This document shows, piece after piece, positions 9,189-17,774 of a DNA stretch of 64,000 bases. Source of the stretch: Kiritimatiellales bacterium (GTDB taxonomy: Bacteria; Verrucomicrobiota; Kiritimatiellia; Kiritimatiellales; Pontiellaceae); NCBI GenBank assembly GCA_003246265.1, contig QKAU01000042.1, forward strand, positions 1-64,000, in the 5' to 3' direction. Both the position numbers and the translations under genes were made by a program. Each line of letters begins with the position of its first letter. Positions within the stretch are counted from its first letter, which is position 1. The notes below the pieces were generated by a model that was not told the DNA's origin, ran no database searches, and was given only the letters and a program-made list of their open reading frames with translations.

Positions 9189-10670
9189 CTATCGCTTTTC
9201 CAGTTCCCTGCGGATCTGCTCCGCCAGCTTCATCCCCATCCCCGGCACCGCCGCGATCTCCCCGGCCGTCGCCCGCAGCAGCCGGGCCATCGACCCGAAG
9301 TGGCGCAGCAGCGCCTCCTTGCGGGCCGTGCCGATGCCGGGGATCTCGTCGAGGCGCGACTCCATGATCCGCTGCCGGCGCAGTTCCCGGTGGTAGGCGA
9401 TGGCGAAGCGGTGCGCCTCGTCGCGCAGCCGCGTCACCACCCCCAACCCCGCCGACCGCTCCGGCAGCACCAGGTTGCCGGAATTCGCTTCCGCATCCCA
9501 GACGATCTCCTCGTACCGCTTGGCCAGCCCCACCACGGGCAGGTTCCCAAGGCCGAGCAATCCCAGCTCGGCCTTCGCCGCCCGCAGCTGGGTGATGCCG
9601 CCGTCGACCATCACCAGGTCCGGCATCGGCTTCCCTTCGGCCAGCAGCCGGGCATAGCGCCGCCGCACCACTTCGGCCATGGAGCGGGGATCGTCCGCCC
9701 CCTCGACCGTCTTGATGCGGAAACGGCGGTAGCGGCCGGGATACGGGACGCCGTCGACCGCGCAGACCATGCTGGCCACCGAGCTCGTCCCTGAAATGTT
9801 GGAGATGTCGAAGCATTCGATCACCCGCGGCTCGGCGGGCAGGCGCAGCGCGCGCTGGAGCTCCTTCAGGCCCAGGCGGGCCTCGTCCTGCCGCATTTTC
9901 GGCGTCTTGCGCACCCTGGCCTTTTCGCGCACGGCGTTGTGGAGGTACATCAGCAGGTCCCGCAGGGCTCCCGCCTCCTCGAAGCGGAGCTCCCCGGCCA
10001 TCCGCTCCATCTCGGTGCGGATCTCCTTGAGCAGCTCCATCCGTTCGCCGCGCAGGAAGGCGCACGCCTCGTCCACCCGGTGCCGATACTCCTCCGGCGA
10101 CACCTTGCCGACGCACGGCGCGGAACAGTCGGCGATGATGTCGTTGCTGCAATGCCGGTGGGTCTCCGCATCCGGAACCTGCGGGCGGCAGCGGCGCAGG
10201 CCGAACCGCCGTTCCAGGAATTCGATCGCCACCTTCGCCGCCATGCCCGAGCTGTAGGGCCCGAAATAGAGCGCCCCGTCGTTCTTGCGGATCCGGCACT
10301 TGGCCAGGACCGGGAACGGGTGCTGGACGTCGCAGCGGATCATGACGAACCGCTTGTCGTCCTTCCAGAGGGTATTGTAATGCGGCCGGTACTCCTTGAT
10401 CAGCCGCCCCTCCGTCAGGATCGCCTCCGCCTCGCTGTTCAGCACCACGATGTCGAAGTCGGCGATCGAATGGATCAGGCTGCGGATCTTCGGCGGGGCG
10501 GTCCGCCGCGTGTGTTCGCGGAAATAGCTCTGCACCCGCTTGCGCAGCGAGGCCGCCTTGCCCACGTAGATGATCCTGCCGTCGCGGTCGCGCATCAGGT
10601 AGCACCCCGGCGCGTCCGGCAGTTGCTTCAGCTTATCCTTGATCTTCTCGGGCAACGGCATGAAGGGCAC
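9189..10670 (-). CDS. uvrC: Excinuclease ABC subunit C
   Basis: UvrC makes both incisions around DNA lesions in nucleotide excision repair. The 493 residues show the GIY-YIG nuclease (GCYLMRDRDGRIIYVGKA), a UVR motif that binds UvrB (ELRFEEAGALRD, ~225), the RNase H-like endonuclease with VIECFDISNISGT and VMVDGGITQ, and C-terminal helix-hairpin-helices (IPGIGTARKEALLRHF, VPGMGMKLAEQI). It is about 100 residues shorter than E. coli UvrC but all domains are present. The Cys-rich region HCSNDIIADCSAPC near 152-165 matches the family. ATG at 10670 or 10661. It is divergent from nifE. Confidence 0.95.
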   Translation of the reverse strand: MPFMPLPEKIKDKLKQLPDAPGCYLMRDRDGRIIYVGKAASLRKRVQSYFREHTRRTAPPKIRSLIHSIADFDIVVLNSEAEAILTEGRLIKEYRPHYNTLWKDDKRFVMIRCDVQHPFPVLAKCRIRKNDGALYFGPYSSGMAAKVAIEFLERRFGLRRCRPQVPDAETHRHCSNDIIADCSAPCVGKVSPEEYRHRVDEACAFLRGERMELLKEIRTEMERMAGELRFEEAGALRDLLMYLHNAVREKARVRKTPKMRQDEARLGLKELQRALRLPAEPRVIECFDISNISGTSSVASMVCAVDGVPYPGRYRRFRIKTVEGADDPRSMAEVVRRRYARLLAEGKPMPDLVMVDGGITQLRAAKAELGLLGLGNLPVVGLAKRYEEIVWDAEANSGNLVLPERSAGLGVVTRLRDEAHRFAIAYHRELRRQRIMESRLDEIPGIGTARKEALLRHFGSMARLLRATAGEIAAVPGMGMKLAEQIRRELEKR

Positions 10671-11002
10671 TATACATGCTGTCGGCGCGGGCGCAAAACA
10701 TCTTGTACCCTCCTCGCGAAACGGCCTGGCCGGCTGGCGGATGCAGGACTCCGTCCCGTTGGGATGCCCCGTTCCAACAAAACGTGCGCGGGAGCATCGG
10801 CGCCGGAAAAAAATGTCGAAACTCCTCTTAACGCCCTGTTGCCAACGGCCTTGGGGCGGCGGGCCACCCCAACGGGGACGAGGCCGGAAATATATTTCCG
10901 CAAACGCCCACGCCGCGAATCCCAGCCGGAAAATCCGGAGCCTTCTCCTAGCGGCTTGATGGCAACAACTTGCAAACCCGCCCTTCCCGCCCGCTGCGCC
11001 GG
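10671..11002. other. Long uvrC-nifE spacer without a gene
   Basis: The 377-base spacer between divergent uvrC and nifE holds the sigma-54 promoter at its right end. The rest has no supported ORF. I searched for the NifA activator site TGT-N10-ACA and saw no good match. An imperfect hairpin GCCTTGGGGCGG / CCACCCCAACGGGG is present at about 10850-10880. Confidence 0.6.
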
Positions 11003-11018
11003 TGGCACATCTGGTGCA
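11003..11018 (+). promoter_or_regulatory. Sigma-54 (-24/-12) promoter of nifE operon
   Basis: TGGCAC-ATCTGG-TGCA: the invariant GG and GC are separated by exactly 10 bases, and the -24 box is consensus. The predicted start lies about 20 bases before the nifE ATG at 11048. It is consistent with activation by the NifA encoded downstream. Confidence 0.8.
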
Positions 11019-11047
11019 TAAGGAAAGGCAACTTTTGGGACCGCTCC

Positions 11048-12397
11048 ATGCACGACGAAACGATCAATCTGCTCGAGAAGCGCAAGCGCCAGGTGCATAC
11101 CGGCGGCGACTTCGACATGGTGGCGGAAAAGCAGAGCCTCGCGGGAGCGGTCAGCCAGCGATCGTGCAGCTTCTGCGGATCGCGCGTGGTGCTCTACCCC
11201 ATCGCCGACGCGATCCATGTCGTGCACGGCCCGATCGGCTGCGCCTCCTACACCTGGGACATCCGCGGCGCCCTCTCTTCCGGACCCGAGCTGCATCGGC
11301 TCAGCTTCTCCACAGACATGCAGGAGAAGGATGTCATCTATGGCGGCGAGTCCAAGCTCCATCGTGCGCTGGTCGAGCTGATCGACGAATACAGGCCCAA
11401 GGCGGCCTTCGTCTACGCCACCTGCATCGTCGGGGTGATCGGCGACGACGTGGTCGCCATCTGCCGGAAGGTCGAGCGGGAGAAGGGGATCCCGGTCATC
11501 GCCGTCGATTCGGAAGGGTTCAAGGGTTCGAAGAAGGAGGGCTACAAGGCCGCCTGCAACGCGCTGTTCAAGATCGTCGGCACCGACGACGTGCAGGAGA
11601 AGATCCCGAAGTCGATCAACATCCTCGGGGACTTCAACCTTGCCGGGGAGATCTGGATCATCAAGGAGTACTACGAGCGGATGGGCGTGCACGTCGTCTG
11701 CACCATTTCGGGCGACGGGCGGGTGGACGACATCCGCAAGGCGCACCGCGCGCAGGTCAACATCGTCCAGTGCTCCGGCTCGGTCATGAACCTGGCCAGG
11801 ATGCTGGAACACGAGTACGGCACCCCCAGCCTGCGCGCCTCCTACTTCGGGATCGAGGACATGTCCAAGGCGCTCTACGACGTGGCGGACTTCTTCGACG
11901 ATGCCGAGATGCGGAGGAGTGCGCAGCGCGTCATCAAGGAAGAGGTCGCGCGCCTGCTGCCCGCACTGGCGCCCTACCGGAAAGACCTGAAAGGGAAAAA
12001 GGCCGCGGTCTATACCGGCGGCGCCTTCAAGGTCTTTTCGCTGGTGCGCTCGCTGCGGACGCTGGGCATGGAGGTGGTGGTGGCGGGCTCGCAGACCGGC
12101 ACCGTCGACGACTACAGGCTGCTCTCCGAACTCTGCGACCCCGGCACCGTCATCCTCGACGACACCAATCCGCTCGAACTGGCCAAGTTCGTGAAGGAGA
12201 AGGATGTCGACCTCTTCATCGGCGGCGTCAAGGAGCGCCCGATCGCCTACAAGCTCGGTGTCGGCTTCTGCGACCACAACCACGAGCGCAAGGAGGCGCT
12301 GGCCGGCTTCATCGGCATGCTGAATTTTGCAAAGGAAGTCCATTCGTCGGTCATGAGCCCCGTCTGGCAGTTTGCACCGAGGAGGGCTGGACAATGA
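11048..12397 (+). CDS. nifE: Nitrogenase cofactor scaffold subunit NifE
   Basis: A 449-residue paralogue of the nitrogenase alpha chain. With NifN it forms the tetramer on which the NifB-derived cluster matures to FeMo-cofactor. It matches NifE along its length: SLAGAVSQRSCSFCGSR, VVLYPIADAIHVVHGPIGCASYTWDIRG, STDMQEKDVIYGGE, YATCIVGVIGDD and VDSEGFKG. Cys 40, 43 and 65 sit in the cluster-binding region. The lysine-free SFSTDMQEKD block is typical of NifE rather than NifD. The ATG is 30 bases after the -12 element; the ribosome site is weak (GGGA eight bases away), and an upstream in-frame start would overlap the promoter. First gene of the nif operon. Confidence 0.94.
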   Translation: MHDETINLLEKRKRQVHTGGDFDMVAEKQSLAGAVSQRSCSFCGSRVVLYPIADAIHVVHGPIGCASYTWDIRGALSSGPELHRLSFSTDMQEKDVIYGGESKLHRALVELIDEYRPKAAFVYATCIVGVIGDDVVAICRKVEREKGIPVIAVDSEGFKGSKKEGYKAACNALFKIVGTDDVQEKIPKSINILGDFNLAGEIWIIKEYYERMGVHVVCTISGDGRVDDIRKAHRAQVNIVQCSGSVMNLARMLEHEYGTPSLRASYFGIEDMSKALYDVADFFDDAEMRRSAQRVIKEEVARLLPALAPYRKDLKGKKAAVYTGGAFKVFSLVRSLRTLGMEVVVAGSQTGTVDDYRLLSELCDPGTVILDDTNPLELAKFVKEKDVDLFIGGVKERPIAYKLGVGFCDHNHERKEALAGFIGMLNFAKEVHSSVMSPVWQFAPRRAGQ

Positions 12398-12414
12398 ATA
12401 GAAGATCCTACCTA

Positions 12415-12495
12415 GCGCCTAGACGCCAAGACGCCCGGCCTTCGGGAATGGAATTTAACCATCCTGCTCTTCGCGCCTTTGCGTCTTTGCGCGAG
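12415..12495. repeat. Palindromic intergenic element between nifE and nifN
   Basis: Left part GCGCCTAGACGCCAAGACGC and right part CGCGCCTTTGCGTCTTTGCGCG are imperfect inverse complements around a 30-base centre. It resembles the element at 15197-15267. It is unlike the compact spacers elsewhere in the cluster. Confidence 0.6.
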
Positions 12496-12521
12496 ATCCC
12501 CTTCCGCATGGGAGGCGTTTC

Positions 12522-13883
12522 ATGAACTGCGTGACGGGAAAGAACTTCACGGCGACGCGCAACGCCTGCAAGCTGTGCGCGCCGCTCGGGGCCTGCCTGG
12601 CATTCCGGGGCATCGAGGGCTGCCTGCCGTTCCTCCACGGTTCGCAGGGCTGCGCGACCTACATCCGGCGCTACATGATCAGCCACTTCCGCGAACCGAT
12701 GGATATCGCTTCGTCGAGCTTTGGCGAGGACAGCGTGGTGTTCGGCGGCCGCAGGAACCTGTTCGATGGGCTCAGGCACGTGATCGAGGGCTACCGTCCG
12801 CAGGTGATCGGGATCGCCACCACCTGCCTGGCGGAAACCATCGGTGACGACGTCTCCATGTTCGTCAAGGAGTTCGTATCGGCCGAGCGCAAGCAGACCG
12901 CGCTGCCGTACATCCTCCATGCGTCGACCCCGAGCTATTCCGGAAGCCATGCCGACGGCTACCAGTGGGCCGTGCGCGCCATCGTCGACCAGCTGGCCGT
13001 CGACGGCCCCAATGAAAAGTTCATCGGGGTCTTCCCGGGCATGGTTTCACCGGCCGACCTGCGCCACCTGCGGGAGCTCCTCGATGATTTCGGCATGCCC
13101 TTTAGCATCGTTCCGGACTATTCCGATCCACTCGACGGCCCGGTGTGGGGCGACTACCACCGCATTCCCTACGGGGGCACGCCGGTGCGGGAGATCGGCA
13201 AGCTGGGCCGCGCCTCGGCGGTGGTCGAGCTGGCCTCCACCCTTTCCGAAAAGCAGTCCGCCGCCACCCTGCTCGACGAGCGCTTCTCCACCGCGGTCTT
13301 CCGCACCGGCCTACCGATCGGCATCCGGCAGACCGATGCCTTCTTCAGGGTCCTCGAGCAGATCACGGGGCGCCCGACCCCGGCCAGGCATGCCGGCGAG
13401 CGCGGGCGGCTGATCGACGCCTACGTGGATGGCCACAAGTACACCTTTGGGAAAAAGGTGGCCCTCTTCGGCGAAGAGGATTTCGTGGTCGGCCTGGCGG
13501 CGTTCTGCTGCGAGATCGGCCTGCGCCCCGTCCTCTGCGCCTCCGGCGGCAAGAGCGGGCGGCTGCGCGAGTGCATCATGGCCGCCGCGCCGGAGATCGA
13601 TCCGGCCACCCCGATCCTCGAAGGGGCCGACTTCGCCGAAATCGGGGAAACCATCCTTCCACTGAAGCCCGACCTGTTGATCGGCAACAGCAAGGGCTTC
13701 ACCCTCAGCCGCACCACCGGCACCCCGCTGATCCGGGTCGGATTCCCCATCCATGACCGGATCAGCGGGCCTCGCTCCCTCCATCTCGGATACCGGGGCG
13801 CGCAGCGGCTCTTCGATACGGTTTGCGACAAGCTCATGGAGATCAGGCAGGAGAGCAACGACATCGGATACAGCTATATTTGA
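12522..13883 (+). CDS. nifN: Nitrogenase cofactor scaffold subunit NifN
   Basis: A 453-residue paralogue of the nitrogenase beta chain and partner of NifE. Typical motifs are NACKLCAPLGACLAFRGIEGCLPFLHGSQGCATYIRRY, then FREPMDIASSSFGEDSVVFGG, TTCLAETIGDD and TPSYSGSHADGY. The GSQGC and SSFGED blocks match NifN and NifK; the shorter N-terminus and position after nifE favour NifN. GGGAGG lies seven bases before ATG. It is separated from nifE by 124 bases that include a palindromic element, so a separate or attenuated transcript is possible. Confidence 0.93.
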   Translation: MNCVTGKNFTATRNACKLCAPLGACLAFRGIEGCLPFLHGSQGCATYIRRYMISHFREPMDIASSSFGEDSVVFGGRRNLFDGLRHVIEGYRPQVIGIATTCLAETIGDDVSMFVKEFVSAERKQTALPYILHASTPSYSGSHADGYQWAVRAIVDQLAVDGPNEKFIGVFPGMVSPADLRHLRELLDDFGMPFSIVPDYSDPLDGPVWGDYHRIPYGGTPVREIGKLGRASAVVELASTLSEKQSAATLLDERFSTAVFRTGLPIGIRQTDAFFRVLEQITGRPTPARHAGERGRLIDAYVDGHKYTFGKKVALFGEEDFVVGLAAFCCEIGLRPVLCASGGKSGRLRECIMAAAPEIDPATPILEGADFAEIGETILPLKPDLLIGNSKGFTLSRTTGTPLIRVGFPIHDRISGPRSLHLGYRGAQRLFDTVCDKLMEIRQESNDIGYSYI

Positions 13884-13927
13884 ACTGGAATCTTGACCCC
13901 GAAACACAACCGGAAACGAGGAACGCC

Positions 13928-15187
13928 ATGCCCCTTGACTTTTCAAAACACCCCTGCTTCAACCCCGCCGTCAAGGGCAGGCTGGGCCGCGTGCATCTTC
14001 CGGTGGCGCCGAAGTGCAACATCCAGTGCAACTACTGCAACCGGAAATACGACTGCGTCAATGAAAGCCGCCCCGGCGTAACGAGCAATATTCTTTCGCC
14101 GGGCCAGGCGCTCTTCTACGTCAACGAGCTGGTGGAGAGCGGCAAGCCGATCTCCGTGGCCGGCATCGCCGGCCCCGGCGACCCGTTCGCCAATCCCGAG
14201 CAGACCATGGAGACGCTGCGACTGATCCGCAAGCGCCATCCGGACATGCTGCTGTGCGTCTCGACCAATGGCCTGGGCATCGGCCCATATGTCGCCGAGC
14301 TCGCGGAGCTGGAAGTCAGCCACGTCACCATCACGCTCAACGCCATCGATCCGGCGATCGGCGCGGAAATCTACAGCTGGGTGCGCGAGCACAAGCGGCC
14401 GTTGCGCGGCATCGAAGCCGCGGAAGCCCTGCTGCAGCGGCAGACCCAGGCGGTCAAATCCATCAAGGCGCACGGCATCGTGCTCAAGATCAACACCATC
14501 CTGATTCCGGGAGTGAACGATCATCATATCGACGCCGTGGCGGCCTTTGCCAGGTCGGAAGGGGCCGATCTCCACAACATCATTCCGCTCTGTCCGGTCG
14601 ATGACACGCCCTTCGGGCACATGGAGGAACCGACCCCTGCCATGATCCACGAAGCGCGCGCCATGGCCGGCGCCTACCTGCCCCAGATGACCCACTGCCA
14701 GCGCTGCCGCGCCGATGCCTGCGGACTACTGGCCGAGGGCACCACCCAGGAGACGCTCAAAATGATCGAAAAAGCCGCGAACGCCCCGATCCGCCCCGAC
14801 GAGAAAAGACCCTATGTCGCCGTCGCCACCCGCGAAGGCATCCTTGTCAACCAGCATCTCGGCGAAGCCGAATCGCTCAACATCTACCAGGAAGCCGATG
14901 GTGAATTCATCGAAGTGGAAATCCGCGTGACGCCCTATCCCGGCGGGGGCGACCAGCGCTGGACGGATCTGGCCGCGCTCGTCGCCGACTGCCGGGCGCT
15001 CCTTGTCTCGGGAGTCGGACCCAAGCCCACGCGGATCCTGGAAGCCTCCGGGGTGAAGGTGGTCGTCATGGAGGGGCTGATCGACGAAGCGCTCGCGCGC
15101 ATCTTCGCCGGCGGGGAGATCCGCTCGCCCATCCGCAAGACCAAATGCGGCGACCGCTGCTCCGGCGCGGGAAACGGCTGCGGATAA
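13928..15187 (+). CDS. nifB: FeMo-cofactor biosynthesis radical SAM protein NifB (NifX-like tail)
   Basis: NifB fuses two 4Fe-4S clusters and inserts carbide and sulfur to make the 8Fe core (NifB-co/L-cluster). The 419 residues open with HPCFNPAVKGRLGRVHLPVAPKC and the radical SAM triad C30-X3-C34-X2-C37 (CNIQCNYC). AGPGDPFANP is the SAM-binding GGE-like region, and MTHCQRCRADACG holds further cluster Cys. After residue ~300 a NifX/NafY-like cofactor-binding domain follows (PYVAVATREGILVNQHLGEA), ending in a Cys-rich tail TKCGDRCSGAGNGCG. The start MPLDF is favoured because upstream frame overlaps nifN. The two-domain form is the usual one in diazotrophs. Confidence 0.95.
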   Translation: MPLDFSKHPCFNPAVKGRLGRVHLPVAPKCNIQCNYCNRKYDCVNESRPGVTSNILSPGQALFYVNELVESGKPISVAGIAGPGDPFANPEQTMETLRLIRKRHPDMLLCVSTNGLGIGPYVAELAELEVSHVTITLNAIDPAIGAEIYSWVREHKRPLRGIEAAEALLQRQTQAVKSIKAHGIVLKINTILIPGVNDHHIDAVAAFARSEGADLHNIIPLCPVDDTPFGHMEEPTPAMIHEARAMAGAYLPQMTHCQRCRADACGLLAEGTTQETLKMIEKAANAPIRPDEKRPYVAVATREGILVNQHLGEAESLNIYQEADGEFIEVEIRVTPYPGGGDQRWTDLAALVADCRALLVSGVGPKPTRILEASGVKVVVMEGLIDEALARIFAGGEIRSPIRKTKCGDRCSGAGNGCG

Positions 15188-15196
15188 GAATATTTG

Positions 15197-15267
15197 CTCA
15201 CGCAAAGGCGCAAAGGACCCTGAGAAACCAGAACTAAACAACGTGGTGATCTTGGCGGCTTTGCGAG
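15197..15267. repeat. Palindromic intergenic element after nifB
   Basis: CTCACGCAAAGGCGCAAAGGA on the left and CTTGGCGGCTTTGCGAG on the right are imperfect inverse complements. Same family by eye as 12415-12495 (TTTGCGTCTTTGCGCGAG). Confidence 0.6.
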
Positions 15268-15308
15268 AAACATAAAATCAAACAACTGAAACACTGGAGG
15301 AACCAACT

Positions 15309-15617
15309 ATGGCAATAATAAAACCGGAAATGCACTTCTTCATCTGCAACTCCTACCGGGTGGCCGGCGAAGCCAAGGGCGCATGCAATGCAAAGGGCGC
15401 AGGCGACCTGCTCGCCTATCTCGAAACCGAAATCCTCGACCGCGGCCTCGATGCGCAGGTCTCCGGCTGCGGCTGCCTCAAGGTCTGCGAAAAGGGGCCG
15501 GTGATGGTCATGTATCCGGCCGGAAAGTGGTTCGCGGAGGTGGACGAGGAGAAGCTCGACGCCATTCTCGACGCGATCGAAGAGGGCGAGGAGACCACCG
15601 AACATGAGATCGAATAG
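15309..15617 (+). CDS. Thioredoxin-like [2Fe-2S] ferredoxin in nif cluster
   Basis: A 102-residue protein with four Cys in the pattern of thioredoxin-fold 2Fe-2S ferredoxins: FFICNSYR and KGACNAKG near the N-terminus, then VSGCGCLKVCEKGPVMVMYP. Proteins of this fold (FeSII/Shethna-like and NuoE-like) carry one 2Fe-2S cluster. Beside nifB it may give electrons to NifB or to nitrogenase, or protect it; the role is inferred from position. ACTGGAGGAACC precedes ATG. The last 14 bases overlap modA, suggesting coupled translation. The acidic C-terminus (EEGEETTEHE) is unusual but harmless. Confidence 0.85.
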   Translation: MAIIKPEMHFFICNSYRVAGEAKGACNAKGAGDLLAYLETEILDRGLDAQVSGCGCLKVCEKGPVMVMYPAGKWFAEVDEEKLDAILDAIEEGEETTEHEIE

Positions 15618-16335
15618 GATCATCCTGATGGTGCTCGCCGCCACAGCGGTTTCCATTCGGGCAAACCTGACCGTTTTCGCGGCGGCCAGCATGGCCGACG
15701 CCGTGAAGAAACTGGCAGAGGTCTACGAGGCGGACGGCGGAGGGCATGTCCATCTCAATATCGCATCCTCCGGCGCGCTGGCCCGCCAGATCGATGCAGG
15801 AGCACCGGCCGATGTCTTTATTTCCGCCAATGCGGAATGGATGGATTGGCTCGCCGGCCGGGGATGCATCGAAGCATCAAGCCGCTTCACGCTGGCCGGG
15901 AACAGCCTGGTCATGATTGCGCCAACCGGTACGCATCCCGTGTTCGGGCCGGGGTTGGCCGGCAGGTTGGCCGTCGGCGATTTCAAGAGCGTTCCTGCGG
16001 GCAAATATGCGCTGGAGGCGCTGGAATCCCTGGGCTGGCTCGACGAGCTTCGGCCGAAACTGGTGCCGGGAACCAGCGTGCGGACGGTTTTGATGTATGT
16101 CGAGCGAGGGGAGGTCGAGGCCGGGATTGTCTATGCGAGCGATGCCCGGGCCTCCGGCAAGGTTGCGATCGTCGGCACCTTCCCCGCCGAATCCCACAGC
16201 CCCATCGCCTATCCCGTCGCCGCCTGTTCCGCAAACGGCGAAGCGGCATCCTTCCTTGCATTCCTCAAGACCCAAGACGCCAAATCGATCCTGTCGGATT
16301 TGGGATTCAGCGAACCGCGGGGATGCCATGATTAA
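15604..16335 (+). CDS. modA: Molybdate ABC transporter substrate-binding protein
   Basis: A 243-residue periplasmic molybdate-binding protein. A signal peptide (to about ANA-equivalent SIRANLT) precedes LTVFAAASMADAVKKLAE, then IASSGALARQIDAGAPADVFISANAEWMDWLAGRG. These are the oxyanion-binding Ser and Ala motifs of ModA. VERGEVEAGIVYASDA and FPAESHSPIAYPVA are also family blocks. It captures molybdate for FeMo-cofactor and passes it to ModBC. It overlaps the ferredoxin gene by 14 bases and modB by 8. Tungstate binding cannot be excluded. Confidence 0.93.
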   Translation: MRSNRIILMVLAATAVSIRANLTVFAAASMADAVKKLAEVYEADGGGHVHLNIASSGALARQIDAGAPADVFISANAEWMDWLAGRGCIEASSRFTLAGNSLVMIAPTGTHPVFGPGLAGRLAVGDFKSVPAGKYALEALESLGWLDELRPKLVPGTSVRTVLMYVERGEVEAGIVYASDARASGKVAIVGTFPAESHSPIAYPVAACSANGEAASFLAFLKTQDAKSILSDLGFSEPRGCHD

Positions 16336-17026
16336 CCTGACGACCACCGAACTCAGTGCCATCGGACTTTCCCTCAAAGTAGCCGGCGGCGTGGCCGGAG
16401 CGGTCCTGCTGCCCGGCATCCTGCTGGGCTGGTTGCTGGCACGGCGCGATTTCCGCGGCAAAATCCTGGTGGAAAGCCTGGTTCATGCGCCGTTGGTCGT
16501 GCCGCCCGTGGTGACCGGCTACCTGCTGCTGCTGGCCTTTGGATCCCGCGGGTGGATCGGGAGGCATCTCGGGGTGCAGTTGGCCTTTTCCTGGAAGGGG
16601 GCCGTGCTGGCCTCGGCTGTCGTCGCCCTGCCGCTGGCGGTGCGCTCGGTCCGGCTGGCCATCTCGATGGTGGACCGCCGCCTGGAGGAGACAGCCCTGA
16701 CCCTGGGCCGCTCGCCGCTGTGGATCTTTTGGCGCGTAACCCTGCCGCTGGCCTGGCCGGGCATTCTCGGCGGCATCCTGCTGGCCTTTTCGCGCAGCCT
16801 CGGCGAGTTCGGCGCCACCATCACCTTTGCCGGCAACATAGAAGGCGCCACCCAGACACTGCCGCTGGCGATCTATTCCGCCCTGCAGACGCCCAACGGC
16901 GAAACGCAGGCCCTCCGCTTCACGGTCTTTTCGCTGATGCTCTGCCTCCTCTCGCTCCTGCTTTCCGAAGTGCTTACCCGAAAGGCCATCCGCGTCCATG
17001 CGACTGAAAATCGACATTCTTCATAG
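16328..17026 (+). CDS. modB: Molybdate ABC transporter permease
   Basis: A 232-residue inner-membrane permease with about five to six helices and the EAA-type coupling loop EETALTLGRSPLWIFWRVTLPLAWPGIL that docks on ModC. SLGEFGATITFAGN is the ModB/CysT family signature. The ATG lies inside the end of modA (8-base overlap), and the 3' end overlaps modC by 29 bases; the tight packing implies one transcript and assembly of ModABC together. Confidence 0.93.
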   Translation: MINLTTTELSAIGLSLKVAGGVAGAVLLPGILLGWLLARRDFRGKILVESLVHAPLVVPPVVTGYLLLLAFGSRGWIGRHLGVQLAFSWKGAVLASAVVALPLAVRSVRLAISMVDRRLEETALTLGRSPLWIFWRVTLPLAWPGILGGILLAFSRSLGEFGATITFAGNIEGATQTLPLAIYSALQTPNGETQALRFTVFSLMLCLLSLLLSEVLTRKAIRVHATENRHSS

Positions 17027-17774
17027 ACAGGGCTCGTTCGTGCTCGACGCCAACCTGCTGATCGAAGACAGCGCCACCGGCATCTTCGGCCATTCCGGCT
17101 CGGGCAAGAGCACGCTGTTGCGCTGCATCGCCGGCCTGGTGCGTCCGAGCGTCGGCCTGATCGAACTCGACCACGAAACCTTGTTCGACAGCGACCGCCG
17201 CGTATGGATGCCGCCGCACAAGCGGCGCATCGGCGTGGTCTTCCAGGAGCCCCGCCTTTTCCCCCACTGGTCGGCGCTCAAGAACCTCAGGGCCGGAAAA
17301 CCGAGCCGGCGCGAGCGCCCCTATTCCGAAGAACAGATCGTCCATCTGCTGCAGATCGGCGCGCTGCTCGACCGCCCGGTGCACGACCTTTCCGGCGGCG
17401 AAAAGCAGCGCATCGCGCTCGCGCGCACCCTGCTCTGCAATCCGCGCCTGCTGCTGATGGACGAACCCCTGTCGGCGATGGATGCCCGCCTCAAGGCGCG
17501 CATTCTGCCCTTCCTCGACCGCATCCATCGCGGGCTGGGAATCCCGACGCTGATCGTCAGCCACGACCTGACGGAGATCCTGCAGCTCAGCGACCACCTC
17601 ATCCTGCTCAAGGAGGGTAGCATCGCCGCCCACGGTTCCCTGGACGAGGTAGTGCAGAACGACGAGATGGCGGAGCTCATCCAGGAAAAGGATTTGAACC
17701 AGATCATCCGCCACCAGCTCCGTGGCCGCTATGTAGACCCTCCGTCGCACCATGAAAACCGCATACCTTGTTGA
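16998..17774 (+). CDS. modC: Molybdate ABC transporter ATPase, short form
   Basis: A 258-residue ABC ATPase. Walker A GHSGSGKST, Q-loop VVFQEPRLFPH, signature LSGGEKQRIALAR, Walker B LLLMDEPLSAMDA and switch His in VSHDL are all intact. Classical ModC has a ~100-residue C-terminal TOBE/MOP domain that binds molybdate; this protein ends at about the point where that domain would begin, so feedback by molybdate at the ATPase is probably absent. It overlaps modB (29 bases) and nifV (23 bases). Confidence 0.9.
   Translation: MRLKIDILHRQGSFVLDANLLIEDSATGIFGHSGSGKSTLLRCIAGLVRPSVGLIELDHETLFDSDRRVWMPPHKRRIGVVFQEPRLFPHWSALKNLRAGKPSRRERPYSEEQIVHLLQIGALLDRPVHDLSGGEKQRIALARTLLCNPRLLLMDEPLSAMDARLKARILPFLDRIHRGLGIPTLIVSHDLTEILQLSDHLILLKEGSIAAHGSLDEVVQNDEMAELIQEKDLNQIIRHQLRGRYVDPPSHHENRIPC

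Noticed and set aside
10671-10980. NifA upstream activator site TGT-N10-ACA before nifE
   Set aside because: Every TGT in the spacer was checked by eye; none has ACA at the right distance.
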